The notes under the pieces are model-generated. The model saw only the letters and a program-made list of their open reading frames with translations, ran no database searches and was not told the origin of the DNA. The position numbers and the translations under genes were made by a program. Shown here piece after piece: positions 50,917 through 61,944 of a stretch of DNA of 64,000 nucleotides; positions within the stretch are counted from its first letter, which is position 1; every line of letters starts with the position of its first letter. The DNA is from Acinetobacter schindleri CIP 107287 (GTDB taxonomy: Bacteria; Pseudomonadota; Gammaproteobacteria; Pseudomonadales; Moraxellaceae): assembly GCF_000368625.1 (NCBI RefSeq), contig NZ_KB849574.1, forward strand, positions 124,001 to 188,000, in the 5' to 3' direction.

Positions 50917-52443
50917 ATGACAACTATTATCAAGCAAGATGACTTGATCACATCGGTTAAAGATGCGCTTCAGTTCATTTCTTACTACCATCCACAAGAT
51001 TTCATCCAGGCGATGAGTCGTGCGTATGACCGTGAAGAAAACAAAGCGGCTAAAGATGCGATCGCGCAAATCTTAATTAACTCTCGTATGTGTGCAGAAG
51101 GCCACCGCCCAATCTGCCAGGATACCGGTATCGTAAACGTATTCGTTGAAGTGGGCATGGACGTTAAATTCGATTTAACGATGAGCTTAGACGATGCGAT
51201 CAACGAAGGTGTACGTCAAGGTTACCTAGAAAATTCTAATGTCTTGCGTGCGTCTGTACTTGCTGACCCTGCATTCGGTCGTAAGAATACGAAAGACAAC
51301 ACCCCTGCTGTGATCTACCACAAACTTGTTCCAGGTAATAAAGTTGACATTACTGTTGCAGCGAAAGGTGGCGGCTCAGAAAACAAATCTAAACTGGCAA
51401 TGCTTAACCCATCTGACTCAATCGTGGATTGGGTACTAAAAACTGTTCCAACAATGGGTGCAGGCTGGTGTCCACCAGGTATGCTGGGTATTGGTATCGG
51501 TGGTACGGCTGAAAAAGCCATGATGCTTGCAAAAGAAGCATTGATGGAAGAGATCAACATGGACGAACTTCTTCGTCGTGGTCCACAAAATAAACTTGAA
51601 GAACTTCGTATCGAAATCTTCGAAAAAGTAAATGCTCTGGGTATCGGTGCACAAGGTCTTGGCGGTTTAACCACTGTTCTCGACATCAAAATCAAAGATT
51701 ACCCATGTCACGCTGCGGGCAAACCAGTCGGCATGATTCCAAACTGTGCTGCAACGCGTCATGCACACTTCACGCTTGATGGTTCAGGTGTTGCAAACAT
51801 TATTGCACCGAAACTTGAAGACTATCCTGAAGTAACTTGGGATTCATCTTCTTCTAAACGTGTTGACCTAGACACGATTACTCAAGAAGAAATGAACGCT
51901 TGGAAACCAGGTGATACACTGCTGCTTAACGGTACGATCTATACAGGTCGTGACGCTGCGCACAAACGTATGGTGGACATGTTGAACAACGGTGAAGAAC
52001 TTCCTGTTGATTTGAAAGGCAAGTTCATTTACTACGTAGGTCCTGTTGATCCAGTAGGCGACGAAGTTGTAGGTCCTGCAGGTCCAACAACTGCAACACG
52101 TATGGATAAATTTACACGTCAAGTACTTGAAGCAACTGGCATGTTTGGCATGATTGGTAAAGCGGATCGTGGCCCTGCTGCTGTTGAAGCCATCAAAGAT
52201 AACAAAGCGACTTACCTCATGGCTGTGGGTGGTGCTGCTTACTTGGTATCGAAAGCCATTCGTGAGGCTGAAGTTGTAGCATTTGCTGACCTTGGTATGG
52301 AAGCAATCTACAAGTTCGTGGTGAAAGACATGCCTGTATCTGTTGCGGTTGACGTAAACGGTACTTCTGTACATGCAACTGCACCAAAAATCTGGCAAGC
52401 TAAAATTGGCAAGATTCCAGTAGTTGACGCTGCTGCAGGCTAA
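50917..52443 (+). CDS. fumA: Class I fumarate hydratase (iron-sulfur)
   Basis: A 508-residue class I fumarase, which adds water to fumarate to form malate in the TCA cycle. It uses an oxygen-sensitive 4Fe-4S cluster. Likely cluster ligands are cysteines in NSRMCAEGHRPICQDTG (near 56-72), MIPNCAATRHAHF and AAGKPVG. The C-terminal beta domain shows YYVGPVDPVGDEVVGPAGPTTATRM near 368-392. It is the two-domain, FumA/FumB-like length. A strong terminator follows at 52454. Confidence 0.95.
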   Translation: MTTIIKQDDLITSVKDALQFISYYHPQDFIQAMSRAYDREENKAAKDAIAQILINSRMCAEGHRPICQDTGIVNVFVEVGMDVKFDLTMSLDDAINEGVRQGYLENSNVLRASVLADPAFGRKNTKDNTPAVIYHKLVPGNKVDITVAAKGGGSENKSKLAMLNPSDSIVDWVLKTVPTMGAGWCPPGMLGIGIGGTAEKAMMLAKEALMEEINMDELLRRGPQNKLEELRIEIFEKVNALGIGAQGLGGLTTVLDIKIKDYPCHAAGKPVGMIPNCAATRHAHFTLDGSGVANIIAPKLEDYPEVTWDSSSSKRVDLDTITQEEMNAWKPGDTLLLNGTIYTGRDAAHKRMVDMLNNGEELPVDLKGKFIYYVGPVDPVGDEVVGPAGPTTATRMDKFTRQVLEATGMFGMIGKADRGPAAVEAIKDNKATYLMAVGGAAYLVSKAIREAEVVAFADLGMEAIYKFVVKDMPVSVAVDVNGTSVHATAPKIWQAKIGKIPVVDAAAG

Positions 52444-52453
52444 TTTAATCTGC

Positions 52454-52484
52454 AAAAAAAGCACCCTTGATGGGTGCTTTTTTT
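52454..52484 (+). terminator. Terminator after fumA
   Basis: GCACCC, loop of 5, GGGTGC with seven A before it and seven T after it. Confidence 0.9.
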
Positions 52485-52512
52485 ATTACACTCTTTTCCT
52501 ATAAAGGTTTAA

Positions 52513-53226
52513 TTACCAAGTACGCGGATCCCATAACTTAAATGGGGTAGTCAATTGTACGTCTTCAGTCGGATTATATTCGATGGCTTTAATTTTCTGG
52601 GCTTTCTTGCGAAGTTTCCCCGTATCCTGATCTTGGGCAACAAAATTAAAACTATCCGACTTAAGCTGGGTAAATGCAATTTCATTTAAACCAACAGTTT
52701 CAGGCATCAGCATTAGCGGACCTGTAGCTGTACGGCGAGTCGTTATATTTTCTTCATCATATTTAATGAAGTAAGATCTGCCGGATTCCACGCTAAAATC
52801 CAGATATTTCGGTTTCTGGAAATGCAGTGCACCGAGCGGACGGCTGGTACTCAGACGATACGTACCTGGTGGCAGCTCAACCCAGTAATAATGATTATGC
52901 AACAGACTTGGAATACGTTCCTGATTGATAAAGATACTGGCAGCCACAATTTCCTGGCGGTTCCATTTCGAATCTGGACGATATAAGTAAACCATTGCTG
53001 CCTGTTCATGCTGCGGCTTCACTGGTGAAAAACGTTGACCCAGCTTTTGATTGACCCATCCACCAATCGTGAACATGCCTACCTTATGCTGCTCGACAAA
53101 ACCCGGTTTTTTGTTCAGATCGATATTTTTCAGTGTTGATGTCAGTTGCTGTTCCTGAACGGCGTGCTTCGAATGACACCCCATTAAAGCTAAACTGCTG
53201 ATGAGTACAATTGCGGCTCCACGCAT
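52513..53226 (-). CDS. DUF2846-like lipoprotein
   Basis: A 237-residue lipoprotein. The signal ends in a lipobox, SLALMGC (residues 11-17), so Cys17 should be lipidated. The middle contains VYLYRPDSKWNRQEIVAAS near 83-101 and VELPPGTYRLSTSRP near 122-136, the pattern of DUF2846 proteins that form a small beta fold. The function is unknown. It is convergent with fumA, from which it is separated by that gene's terminator. Confidence 0.82.
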   Translation of the reverse strand: MRGAAIVLISSLALMGCHSKHAVQEQQLTSTLKNIDLNKKPGFVEQHKVGMFTIGGWVNQKLGQRFSPVKPQHEQAAMVYLYRPDSKWNRQEIVAASIFINQERIPSLLHNHYYWVELPPGTYRLSTSRPLGALHFQKPKYLDFSVESGRSYFIKYDEENITTRRTATGPLMLMPETVGLNEIAFTQLKSDSFNFVAQDQDTGKLRKKAQKIKAIEYNPTEDVQLTTPFKLWDPRTW

Positions 53227-53338
53227 GCTTATCCCTCACTGCGTCTTTATTATTTTATGTACATTTTTATAAATTTATATGAATGATCAGGCGTCCACGC
53301 CTAAGAAACGAGATTAACATTGTGATTTATTTTTGAAA

Positions 53339-53375
53339 ATAAAAAACGTGCGAAAACAGTTCATTTTCGCACGTT
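53339..53375 (-). terminator. Terminator after clpX
   Basis: AACGTGCGAAAA, loop of 7, TTTTCGCACGTT is a perfect 12-bp stem (53345-53375); on the minus strand TTTT follows. It lies 16 bp after the clpX stop. Confidence 0.88.
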
Positions 53376-53390
53376 TCAGACGAACAGCAG

Positions 53391-54701
53391 TTAAGCAGAC
53401 TTGCTATTTACTACCTTTAAGTCAGCCTTGGGAGTAGCGGTCTGTTCAATAGCGGCCTGACGTTCCGGACGGAATTCCGGTTTAGCCTCGCCATTGATCA
53501 CAGCCTCACTCACCACCACAGTACCAACATCGGTACGGCTTGGCAGGTCATACATGGTTTCAAGCAATGAGTTCTCAAGAATAGAACGCAGACCACGTGC
53601 ACCTGTATTACGTTCCAGGGCTTTTTTCGCCACAGCGCGTAATGCAGAATCTTCAAAGACCAGGTCTACATTTTCCATATCGAACAGATGCTTATACTGA
53701 CGAGTTAAAGCATTCTTCGGCTCAGTCAGGATTTGCATCAAAGCTTCTTCATCCAGCTCATCTAGCGTTGCGATCACTGGCAGACGGCCAATGAATTCTG
53801 GAATCAGACCGAATTTCACCAGGTCAGTTGCTTCAACTTGGCGGAACAGGTCAGATAGCTTCTTGGTTTCCTCTTTATTGCGTACTTCTGCAGTAAAGCC
53901 GATACCACCCTTCTCCTGACGTTGCTGCACAATTTTCTCAAGTCCTGAGAATGCACCACCACAGATAAACAGGATATTTGAAGTATCAATCTGAATGAAT
54001 TCCTGCTGCGGGTGCTTACGGCCACCTTGTGGCGGGATTGAAGCAACCGTACCTTCGATCATTTTTAATAACGCTTGCTGTACGCCTTCACCCGATACAT
54101 CACGTGTAATGGATGGGTTTTCAGACTTACGGGTAATCTTGTCAATTTCATCGATATAGATAATACCCTTTTGTGCTTTCTCAACATCGTAATCGGCTTT
54201 TTGCAATAGCTTTTGTACAATGTTTTCAACGTCTTCACCAACATAACCTGCTTCGGTTAAGGTCGTTGCATCTGCCATCGCAAAAGGTACATCTAAAAGA
54301 CGTGCAAGGGTTTGTGCCAGTAAGGTTTTACCCGAGCCTGTTGGACCGACCAGCAAAATATTACTTTTGGCAATTTCAACGCTGTCATCAGCTTTTTTAC
54401 CATTGGTCTGCACTTTTAAACGCTTGTAATGGTTATATACCGCAACAGATAACGTCTTTTTCGCTACGTCCTGACCAATTACATATTGATCCAGCGCCGC
54501 ACGGATCTCATGCGGTTTCGGCAAAGGACGATTCGCCCAGTCATTGGTTTCTACCTGTTGACTGGTCTGAACCAGATCCAAGCATACGTCTACACATTCA
54601 TTACAGATGTAGGCGTCTTCGCCAGCAATCAACTTGCCGACTTCAGACTGCGTTTTACCGCAGAATGAACAATGCTTTTGTCCTTGAGTATGTTCGGACA
54701 T
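53391..54701 (-). CDS. clpX: ClpX, ATP-binding subunit of the ClpXP protease
   Basis: A 436-residue unfoldase. The N-terminal zinc domain has HCSFCGKTQ and [10 protein letters not shown] (residues 10-40). Walker A is [14 protein letters not shown] near 117-130, Walker B is [11 protein letters not shown] near 180-190, and the pore loop region contains GGRKHPQQ near 226-233. ClpX unfolds tagged proteins and feeds them into ClpP. It follows clpP by about 30 bp as the last gene of the tig-clpP-clpX group. The C-terminus has a short low-complexity tail. Confidence 0.97.
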   Translation of the reverse strand: MSEHTQGQKHCSFCGKTQSEVGKLIAGEDAYICNECVDVCLDLVQTSQQVETNDWANRPLPKPHEIRAALDQYVIGQDVAKKTLSVAVYNHYKRLKVQTNGKKADDSVEIAKSNILLVGPTGSGKTLLAQTLARLLDVPFAMADATTLTEAGYVGEDVENIVQKLLQKADYDVEKAQKGIIYIDEIDKITRKSENPSITRDVSGEGVQQALLKMIEGTVASIPPQGGRKHPQQEFIQIDTSNILFICGGAFSGLEKIVQQRQEKGGIGFTAEVRNKEETKKLSDLFRQVEATDLVKFGLIPEFIGRLPVIATLDELDEEALMQILTEPKNALTRQYKHLFDMENVDLVFEDSALRAVAKKALERNTGARGLRSILENSLLETMYDLPSRTDVGTVVVSEAVINGEAKPEFRPERQAAIEQTATPKADLKVVNSKSA

Positions 54702-54730
54702 AGTCTCTCCAATATCTCAATCTTTCAAAC

Positions 54731-55336
54731 TTATGGACGTTTCGTTAGAACTTCGTCCACGAGACCATATTCTTTCGCTTGCTGAGCAGTCATGAAGTTA
54801 TCACGGTCAGTATCACGCGCGACTTTATCAAAGTCCTGGCCACTGTGTTCTGCCATCAGACGGTTTAAACGCTCTCTGATAAACAGGATTTCACGGGCAT
54901 GGATTTCAATATCAGATGCCTGACCTTTAAAACCACCCAATGGCTGATGAATCATGACACGGGCATTTTCGAGGCAATAACGTTTGCCTTTTGCGCCCGC
55001 ATTTAGCAGAAATGCACCCATTGAGGCAGCCTGACCCATACAATAAGTCACAACATCCGGCTTAATAAATTGCATGGTATCGTAAATTGCCATACCTGCA
55101 GTCACCGAACCACCTGGCGAGTTAATATATAGATGAATATCCTTGTCAGGATTTTCAGCTTCTAAAAACAGCATTTGTGCAACAATCAAGTTGGCCATGT
55201 TGTCTTCAACTTCACCAGTCAAGAAAATTACCCGCTCACGTAAAAGACGTGAATAAATATCAAAAGAACGCTCACCACGAGATGATTGTTCTACCACCAT
55301 TGGAACTAAAGCGTTTTCAATCGCTGGAACATACAT
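54731..55336 (-). CDS. clpP: ClpP, proteolytic subunit
   Basis: A 201-residue serine protease that forms the 14-subunit chamber for ClpX and ClpA. The catalytic Ser is in [13 protein letters not shown] near residues 93-105, the His is in [10 protein letters not shown] near 120-129 and the Asp is in the DTDRDNFM segment near 172. The N-terminus is short and typical of Acinetobacter and other gammaproteobacteria. It is 29 bp ahead of clpX, so they are probably cotranscribed. A heat-shock promoter may lie in 55337-55480. Confidence 0.97.
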   Translation of the reverse strand: MYVPAIENALVPMVVEQSSRGERSFDIYSRLLRERVIFLTGEVEDNMANLIVAQMLFLEAENPDKDIHLYINSPGGSVTAGMAIYDTMQFIKPDVVTYCMGQAASMGAFLLNAGAKGKRYCLENARVMIHQPLGGFKGQASDIEIHAREILFIRERLNRLMAEHSGQDFDKVARDTDRDNFMTAQQAKEYGLVDEVLTKRP

Positions 55337-55483
55337 ACGTTTATTTATTCCTAAATTTTTTGTGACTTAACCCATAATTACAATATGAGGGATAATGATC
55401 TAAATTGCAAAATATTCGCCATGAATTCCATGATATTTTTTGCATTAGTTTTGTGAAAAACGGATTAGGTCATAGAAAGCTAA

Positions 55484-55518
55484 AGTATTAAAAAAAGGCG
55501 CTTAAAGCGCCTTTTTTA
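55484..55518 (-). terminator. Terminator after tig
   Basis: AAAAAAGGCGC, loop TTAAA, GCGCCTTTTTT (55491-55517). The T-run on the minus strand shows that tig can end before clpP, so clpP-clpX may also have their own promoter. Confidence 0.9.
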
Positions 55519-55531
55519 TGACCAGCTAAAC

Positions 55532-56863
55532 TTAGCCTTGTTGGCGAGCTTGCTGAGCTTTTAATAGGTCTTCATAGCTAACCTTAGTGTCAGTCACTTT
55601 AGCAGCAGCTAGGATGTGATCAACAACTTGGTCTTCAAGAACAACTGCTTCGATTTGAGCACGTTGTTGCTTGTCATTTTTGAAGTATTCAATCACTTCA
55701 GCAGGATCTTCATAAGAAGAAGCCATGTCTTCGATGTAAGCTTCTACACGTGCTTGATCAACTTCGATTTTCGCGTCAGCAAGTACTTTACTTACCAACA
55801 CGCCAAGTTTCACTGATTTTTCAGCTTGCTCTTTAAACAGTTCGTCTGGAAGCATGCTTGAATCAAATGCTTTCGCGCCTTGAGCACCAAACTGTTGAGT
55901 GAACTGCTGGATCATTTGTTGACGTTGACGGTCAACTTCTTGAGCAAGCATCGCAGCTGGAATTTCAACTTCGTTTGCAGCTACAAGTGCATCAAAAGTT
56001 GCGCCTTTCACCTGGTTGCGAAGACCGTTTTTCACTTCACGTTCCATGTTTTTACGAACGTCAGCTTTCAGTTTTTCAACGCCTTCTTCTTCAGTTAAAC
56101 CGAAAATTTTAAGGAATTCAGCATCAATTTCTGGAAGTTTTTGCTTTTCAACAAGTTTCACAGTGATTTTGAATTGAGCTTGTTTACCCGCAAGGTTTTC
56201 AGCTTGGTAGTCTTCTGGGAAAGTTACATCGATAACTTTCTCTTCGCCTTTCTTCATGCCGATGATGCCATCTTCGAAGCCAGGAATCATACGACCAGAA
56301 CCTAAAACAAGTTTAAAGTCTTCTGCAGAACCGCCTTCAAATTTTTCGCCATCAACTGAACCTTCGAAATCGAAAGTTACTTGCATGTCTTTTTTCGCCA
56401 TGCCTTTAGTTTCAGCCCAAGCAGCACGTTGTTTTTGAAGATTTTCGATCATCTTCTCAACGTCTTTGTCGTTTACTTCAGCTTCGTTGCGCTCAACTTC
56501 AAGGCCTTCAAACTTCACTTCAACTTCTGGGTAAACTTCAACAGTTGCTTCATAAACTAAAGCATCATCTTTCATTTCAGTTTTTTCGATGTTTGGCATA
56601 CCAACAGCGTTGATTTTCTCTTGTTGGATTGCTTCAAAAACTGTATCACGAATGATGTCGTTAACAACTTCTTGGTAAATACCAGCGCCGTATTCACGAC
56701 GAATAACGTTCAAAGGCACTTTACCAGGACGGAAGCCGTTGATCTTCGCAGTTTTAGCAGTGCGTTTTAAACGAGCTTCAAATTGCTCATTAATTCGGCT
56801 CGTCGGTACAGAAACATTTAAACGACGGGCAACGCCCGAAACCGCTTCAGAAGTTACTTGCAT
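55532..56863 (-). CDS. tig: Trigger factor, ribosome-associated chaperone and peptidyl-prolyl isomerase
   Basis: A 443-residue trigger factor. The ribosome-binding loop is GFRPGKVP near residues 43-50. The FKBP-type isomerase domain appears as [17 protein letters not shown] near 161-177, and the C-terminal helical arms fill 250-430. It shields new chains at the ribosome exit. The start ATG has AGAGGAAGCC in front. Order tig-clpP-clpX on the minus strand is the standard gammaproteobacterial arrangement. Confidence 0.97.
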   Translation of the reverse strand: MQVTSEAVSGVARRLNVSVPTSRINEQFEARLKRTAKTAKINGFRPGKVPLNVIRREYGAGIYQEVVNDIIRDTVFEAIQQEKINAVGMPNIEKTEMKDDALVYEATVEVYPEVEVKFEGLEVERNEAEVNDKDVEKMIENLQKQRAAWAETKGMAKKDMQVTFDFEGSVDGEKFEGGSAEDFKLVLGSGRMIPGFEDGIIGMKKGEEKVIDVTFPEDYQAENLAGKQAQFKITVKLVEKQKLPEIDAEFLKIFGLTEEEGVEKLKADVRKNMEREVKNGLRNQVKGATFDALVAANEVEIPAAMLAQEVDRQRQQMIQQFTQQFGAQGAKAFDSSMLPDELFKEQAEKSVKLGVLVSKVLADAKIEVDQARVEAYIEDMASSYEDPAEVIEYFKNDKQQRAQIEAVVLEDQVVDHILAAAKVTDTKVSYEDLLKAQQARQQG

Positions 56864-57046
56864 GGCTTCCTCTATATATTTGGTAATAACAGGTTATAAA
56901 AAAATGTGCCACATTATATGACATCATTTAAAGATATACAAAACATACAGCCTTGTTACAGTTTTTAGAACCGATTTCTTCACATTATTCCTATTTATGC
57001 GATGAATTATTCATTTGATTAAAATATCTATATACACCTTGTTGCA

Positions 57047-57065
57047 AATGATAAATATTATCATT
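57047..57065. promoter_or_regulatory. Fur-box-like site upstream of the first TonB receptor
   Basis: AATGATAAATATTATCATT is a 19-bp near-perfect palindrome that matches the Fur consensus (GATAATGATAATCATTATC) well. It lies about 62 bp before the ATG at 57127, where iron-bound Fur would block transcription. Confidence 0.72.
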
Positions 57066-57126
57066 AATATTGCAAAAATTTGATACACAACTCTAATTTT
57101 ATCTCCATTATTCTGGAATCTTGGTT

Positions 57127-59301
57127 ATGCGCACTTTCAATCTTCGCCCTCTTGCAGTGGCTATCCTTGGGGTCACATCATCCTCAGTATTTGCTGAAAC
57201 AACATTAACGCCTACAACAACACATCAAATGTCGACGATTGTCGTTTCTGCAGCAGGTTTTGAACAAGAACTAAAAAATGCGCCTGCTTCAATTAGTGTG
57301 ATAACCAAAGAAGATATTGAACGTAAGAATGCTACTAATATTGCTGACCTGTTGGTGGATGTCCCGGGTGTCGATGTGCGCAATGGTGTAGGCAAAACTG
57401 CGGGGTTAAATGTGAGCATCCGTGGTATGAATGCTGATGATACGCTTATCCTGATTGACGGTCGTCGCCAGACAACCTCTACCGATGTTACCCCGAATGG
57501 TTTTGGTGAAGCATCAACAGGCTTTATGCCACCCCTTTCAGCCATTGAGCGTATTGAAGTCATTCGTGGGCCTATGTCGACCCTCTACGGTTCAGATGCC
57601 ATGGGTGGTGTGATTAACATCATTACCAAAAAAGTTTCAGACGAATGGAATGGGAACGTTACTGTCAGTGGTAACGTTATGGAGCATGGCGCTGAAGCAG
57701 ATTCATGGAAAACCAGTTTCTTGGTAAATGGTCCATTGGTCAATGATGTGCTTGGTCTGCAACTTCGTGGTAGTTATTATGACCGGGGTCAGTCTGAGCG
57801 TGTCGAAGGTTCAACAGGTCGAGATCCACGCCCGACCACCGCACATAATTATGATGTAGGCGGTAAACTTACATACAAAGTAGATGATCAAAATGCCTTG
57901 TGGCTTGACTCATTCTACAGCCATCAAAACTATAAGAATGAAGATAGCCGTTTAGGGACTTTAGATACTGCAACAACAGCAAATGGTTATAAAGATAAAT
58001 TAATTTTTGATCGTACCCAGTTTGCAATCGGGCATGATGGCGACTATAGCTTTGGTCAGTGGAATACTTATATCAGCCACTCAGAAACTGAAACCAAAGG
58101 TCGTACGATACCTTCGGCTGCATTACCTGTCGGAAATGCACAAATTGGTGCAGATCGTGTGTTAAAAAATACCGATTTAATTGCAGACAGCCATATTATT
58201 TCAACTTTGGGTGCGCATAAGCTGACCGTGGGTACGGAATACAAAGAGCAAACCAATAAAGATAATATCGCCCTGTATTCGACTGGTGTAGACGAATTCG
58301 ATAAAAAATCCTGGTCAGTTTATGCTGAAGATGAATGGCGTCTTTTGGATAGTTTAAGTTTAACCTATGGCGGTCGTTTTGAAGATCACTCCGGTTTTGG
58401 CGGTCATTTTAGTCCACGTGCATATCTTGTCTGGAATACCAACGACATGCTGACTGTGAAAGGTGGTGTAAGTACAGGTTATAAAGCACCTTCCGCGAAA
58501 GCCCTCTACGATGGCGTTGTTGGCCTCAGTGGACAGGGACAAAACCTGACATTTGGTAATCCTGACTTAAAGCCTGAAACTTCAACCAACTATGAATTAG
58601 GTTTTAATTTACAGCCGACAGATGATATTAATTTTACGGCAACCGGTTTTTACAACCAGATTAAAGATGCGATTGTTTCAGAGAATCTTCCTGTATCCGC
58701 TGAATGCTTGACTGCAAGCTCATGTTCAACCAGCGTGAATGCGAATAAAGCCAAAGTTTATGGTGCAGAAGCAACTTTGCAATACAGCATTTTGCCTGAA
58801 TGGGATATGAAAGCTGCCTATACCTATACCAGAAGTGAAATTACGGATGGAGAAAACGAAGGCACTTATTATAATAACCAGCCACGTAATGCCTTTAACC
58901 TCACTTCGACATGGCATCTGGTGCCTGCTGTAGACCTATGGTTACAGTACGAATATAAATCTGATCGTCAACGCTTCCTGACTACGCCAACAGCACCTGC
59001 TTCAGGTTTAGGCTCAAGCGACTATGAAGAATATAAATTATTTGGTGACAAGTTAGCGGGCTATAGCATATTCAACCTCGGTGCAAGTTATACCGTTAGC
59101 GATCAATTACGTCTGAATATGGCCGTGAACAATTTGCTAGACAAAGATTTTACCGAAGGTGCAAAATCATATGAATATTTAGACAACCGTGGTCGTCTAC
59201 AAACTGCTACCGGTTATAAATATTTAGATATCGGTTCTAGTACAACAGGTACTTATATTCCAGGCCGTAACTACTGGTTATCTGTTTCATATGATTTCTA
59301 A
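57127..59301 (+). CDS. TonB-dependent siderophore receptor (FepA/PirA-like)
   Basis: A 724-residue outer-membrane receptor. A signal peptide ends in SSSVFAETT (near residue 24). The TonB box is in STIVVSAAG near 36-44; the plug domain follows with APASISVITKEDIERKN and IRGMNADDTLILIDGRRQT. The 22-strand barrel ends with YWLSVSYDF, a proper C-terminal Phe. The sequence is closest by eye to catecholate receptors such as FepA and the Acinetobacter receptors PirA and BfnH. The TTG at 57121 is in frame but the ATG at 57127 is preferred. A Fur-box lies upstream. Confidence 0.88.
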   Translation: MRTFNLRPLAVAILGVTSSSVFAETTLTPTTTHQMSTIVVSAAGFEQELKNAPASISVITKEDIERKNATNIADLLVDVPGVDVRNGVGKTAGLNVSIRGMNADDTLILIDGRRQTTSTDVTPNGFGEASTGFMPPLSAIERIEVIRGPMSTLYGSDAMGGVINIITKKVSDEWNGNVTVSGNVMEHGAEADSWKTSFLVNGPLVNDVLGLQLRGSYYDRGQSERVEGSTGRDPRPTTAHNYDVGGKLTYKVDDQNALWLDSFYSHQNYKNEDSRLGTLDTATTANGYKDKLIFDRTQFAIGHDGDYSFGQWNTYISHSETETKGRTIPSAALPVGNAQIGADRVLKNTDLIADSHIISTLGAHKLTVGTEYKEQTNKDNIALYSTGVDEFDKKSWSVYAEDEWRLLDSLSLTYGGRFEDHSGFGGHFSPRAYLVWNTNDMLTVKGGVSTGYKAPSAKALYDGVVGLSGQGQNLTFGNPDLKPETSTNYELGFNLQPTDDINFTATGFYNQIKDAIVSENLPVSAECLTASSCSTSVNANKAKVYGAEATLQYSILPEWDMKAAYTYTRSEITDGENEGTYYNNQPRNAFNLTSTWHLVPAVDLWLQYEYKSDRQRFLTTPTAPASGLGSSDYEEYKLFGDKLAGYSIFNLGASYTVSDQLRLNMAVNNLLDKDFTEGAKSYEYLDNRGRLQTATGYKYLDIGSSTTGTYIPGRNYWLSVSYDF

Positions 59302-59320
59302 TCATATCTAGTCAATAAAA

Positions 59321-59343
59321 AACCTGCTGCGGCAGGTTTTTTT
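59321..59343 (+). terminator. Terminator after the first receptor
   Basis: AACCTGC, loop TGCG, GCAGGTT followed by TTTTTT, 20 bp after the stop. Confidence 0.87.
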
Positions 59344-59541
59344 GTATTTTGAAAATTCTTATAAAATCCCTATTTCATGTATATAAAAAATCCCCATTAA
59401 AAAGACTTTAAACACTTATTTCTCCGATATTTATTAAATTCATTAGCTTAGATATATTTTGTTACACTATTACATTTACATTTCCAAGTTTAGCCTAGCT
59501 AAACATTGCCAAAACCAATAACAAAAACAAACATTAAACAA

Positions 59542-59560
59542 ATAAGAATAATTATTATTC
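59542..59560. promoter_or_regulatory. Fur-box-like site upstream of the second TonB receptor
   Basis: ATAAGAATAATTATTATTC holds the palindrome GAATAATTATTATTC and fits the Fur consensus with a few changes. It lies about 33 bp before the ATG at 59593. The rest of 59344-59592 shows no gene. Confidence 0.6.
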
Positions 59561-59592
59561 GCACATCACAAATTACATGATTTAAGTATTCC

Positions 59593-61923
59593 ATGTCATT
59601 CATCAAGTCACGTAAAAAAATCGTTTCTTCTGCGATCGCTTCTTCTCTTTCCATGATCGCAGTAAACGCTGTTGCTGAAGAAAAAGTTGTTCAACTTGAA
59701 ACTATTCATCAAGAAATTGCTGCTGAAAAACAACAAAGCTTAAAAGTAGATAATTCTGCCAATAAAAAATTTGTTGCACCTTTATTAGATACCCCGAAAT
59801 CAGTATCTGTCATTTCTAAACAAATGATTGAGGATACTCAAGTTACTACTCTTGCTGACGCTTTACGTACTGTACCAGGTATTACCCTTGGTGCCGGTGA
59901 AGGTGGCAACCCGAATGGTGATCGTCCATTTATCCGTGGTTATAACTCTGAAAGCTCAATGTATGTAGATGGAATTCGTAGTGCAACTTCGCAAAATCGT
60001 GAAATGTTTGCTGTAGAACAGGTTGAAGTCACCAAAGGTTCGGCTTCTGCTATGGGCGGTGCAGGGACCACTGGTGGTAGCATCAACATGATCTCTAAGG
60101 TTGCTAAAGCTGGTGATTCTTTAGAAGGTTCAGTTGCTGGCGGTACGGATAATTACCAACGTATTAACTTAGATGGTAACAAAGATTTTGGTAATGGCAT
60201 TGCCGCACGTGTGGCGGTGATGGGTCATCATAATGAAAAAGCCGGTCAAAAAGACGGTACTGAATATAAACGTGCAGGTATTGCGCCAAGTATTACTTTT
60301 GGCCTGGATACCCCTACCCGTGCAACCTTAAGTTATTACTACTTAAAAACTGATGACACGCCAGATTCAGGTGTACCTTATAACAATCCATTTGGTGCCC
60401 CAGCTGCTGGTGCAACAGACAATAGACCTTTAAATGGCAATGGTAAACCAATTAATGTTAAACAAGGCGTTTACTATGGTTGGGAAGATCGCGACTTCCA
60501 AAAACAGGAAAATCAAATCGGTACGATCAAACTTGAACATGATTTAACCGACAATCTGACAATTTCCAATACTGCTAGCTACAGTAAATCTAAAAATGAT
60601 TACCTGTGGACCAATCCTGATGACTCAAAAGGTAACATTTATCTAAATAATAGTGTTTTTGCACGTGCAAATTCACGTGTAGCTGATACAGATACTTTTA
60701 CAGATCAATTAGCACTTACAGGTAAATTCAATACTGGCTCACTACAACATAGCTTTAACTTGGGTGCCGAATATTCTGACCAAGAAAATGACCGTACTCA
60801 GTACATTATCAATGGCTTAAATGCTACTGGTAGTGCCTATCAAACATGTCCTGATAGTGCACCAGCTGGTTGGTGTACTCCAGTTCAAAATCCCAACCGA
60901 GGCCCATGGACTGGCACAATTAGTACAGAGGGCGCTGATCAATACAACACAAGAACCAAATCTACCTCGATCTATTTCTTAGACAGTATTGAATTTAATC
61001 CTCAATGGATTTTGGATCTAGGTCTTCGTTGGGATAAATTTGATACAGAGCAAACCATGACTTATGGCGCGAATAACGCTGCAACAAAGCCAACAACCGT
61101 AGATGGTGTTGTCATTCCTCCTAAGAAGAATGTTGGTGACCAAAACACGGTAACAAGCGATACCGACTTTTTCACCTACCAAGCAGGGGTAACTTTCAAA
61201 CCTGTTGAAAATGGTTCAATCTATGCAAGCTATGCAACTTCAGCTAACCCAGTTGGTGTTGATGCAGGTGATGGCTCTGAAGGTATCGGAGAGGCTTACA
61301 GTAACCTTGACCCAGAAGAAAGCCGTACTTTTGAAGTGGGTACAAAATGGGATTTATTCGATGATCGCTTGAATTTAACCGCTGCGATTTTCCGTACTGA
61401 AAAACAGAATGCCCGTATCCAGCTTGATTCAACCACCTATGCAAATATCGGCGAAAGTAAAGTAGACGGTTTTGAACTTGGTTTGAACGGTAACATCACG
61501 GATAAATGGGCAGCTTCTCTAGGTTACACCTACTTAGATAGTGAACAAACAGATCCAGGTCCATCTTGTACACGTGCTGGTGTGTGCACCTACCCGAATG
61601 CTGCAAAAGGCAAACGCTTACCAAATGTTCCTGAAAACAGTGCAACTCTTTGGACGACTTATGACCTAACCCCTGCTTTCACAGTTGGTGCGGGTGCAGT
61701 TGCCATGGATAAAGTTTACGGTAATGCCGACAACACTAGATACGTTCCAGGTTATGTTCGCTACGATGCAATGGCGCGTTATAACGTGAATCAAAATGTT
61801 GACCTGCAGTTGAATGTAAACAATCTGACTGATCAACGTTATTTCACTAAAGCTTATGCATCTCACTATGCAACTGAAGCAGAAGGTCGCAATGCAGTCC
61901 TTTCTCTAAACTTTAAATACTAA
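59593..61923 (+). CDS. TonB-dependent catecholate siderophore receptor (Fiu-like)
   Basis: A 776-residue outer-membrane receptor. The signal peptide ends near SMIAVNAVAEE. The plug domain carries LLDTPKSVSVISKQMIEDTQ (near 62-81), LADALRTVPGITLGAGEGGN and IRGYNSESSMYVDGIRSA, the pattern of Fiu/CirA-type ferric catecholate receptors. The barrel ends with NAVLSLNFKY, with an aromatic last residue. It has a cysteine pair in an extracellular loop (TCPDSAPAGWCTP). Such receptors also admit siderophore-antibiotic conjugates. It is followed by a strong terminator. Confidence 0.87.
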   Translation: MSFIKSRKKIVSSAIASSLSMIAVNAVAEEKVVQLETIHQEIAAEKQQSLKVDNSANKKFVAPLLDTPKSVSVISKQMIEDTQVTTLADALRTVPGITLGAGEGGNPNGDRPFIRGYNSESSMYVDGIRSATSQNREMFAVEQVEVTKGSASAMGGAGTTGGSINMISKVAKAGDSLEGSVAGGTDNYQRINLDGNKDFGNGIAARVAVMGHHNEKAGQKDGTEYKRAGIAPSITFGLDTPTRATLSYYYLKTDDTPDSGVPYNNPFGAPAAGATDNRPLNGNGKPINVKQGVYYGWEDRDFQKQENQIGTIKLEHDLTDNLTISNTASYSKSKNDYLWTNPDDSKGNIYLNNSVFARANSRVADTDTFTDQLALTGKFNTGSLQHSFNLGAEYSDQENDRTQYIINGLNATGSAYQTCPDSAPAGWCTPVQNPNRGPWTGTISTEGADQYNTRTKSTSIYFLDSIEFNPQWILDLGLRWDKFDTEQTMTYGANNAATKPTTVDGVVIPPKKNVGDQNTVTSDTDFFTYQAGVTFKPVENGSIYASYATSANPVGVDAGDGSEGIGEAYSNLDPEESRTFEVGTKWDLFDDRLNLTAAIFRTEKQNARIQLDSTTYANIGESKVDGFELGLNGNITDKWAASLGYTYLDSEQTDPGPSCTRAGVCTYPNAAKGKRLPNVPENSATLWTTYDLTPAFTVGAGAVAMDKVYGNADNTRYVPGYVRYDAMARYNVNQNVDLQLNVNNLTDQRYFTKAYASHYATEAEGRNAVLSLNFKY

Positions 61924-61944
61924 ATTTTCGCTTCTTCCCTATTT

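Noticed and set aside
51868..52464. Long minus-strand frame inside fumA
   Set aside because: It is antisense to a highly conserved gene and its composition, rich in Cys, His and Phe, is typical of a shadow frame.
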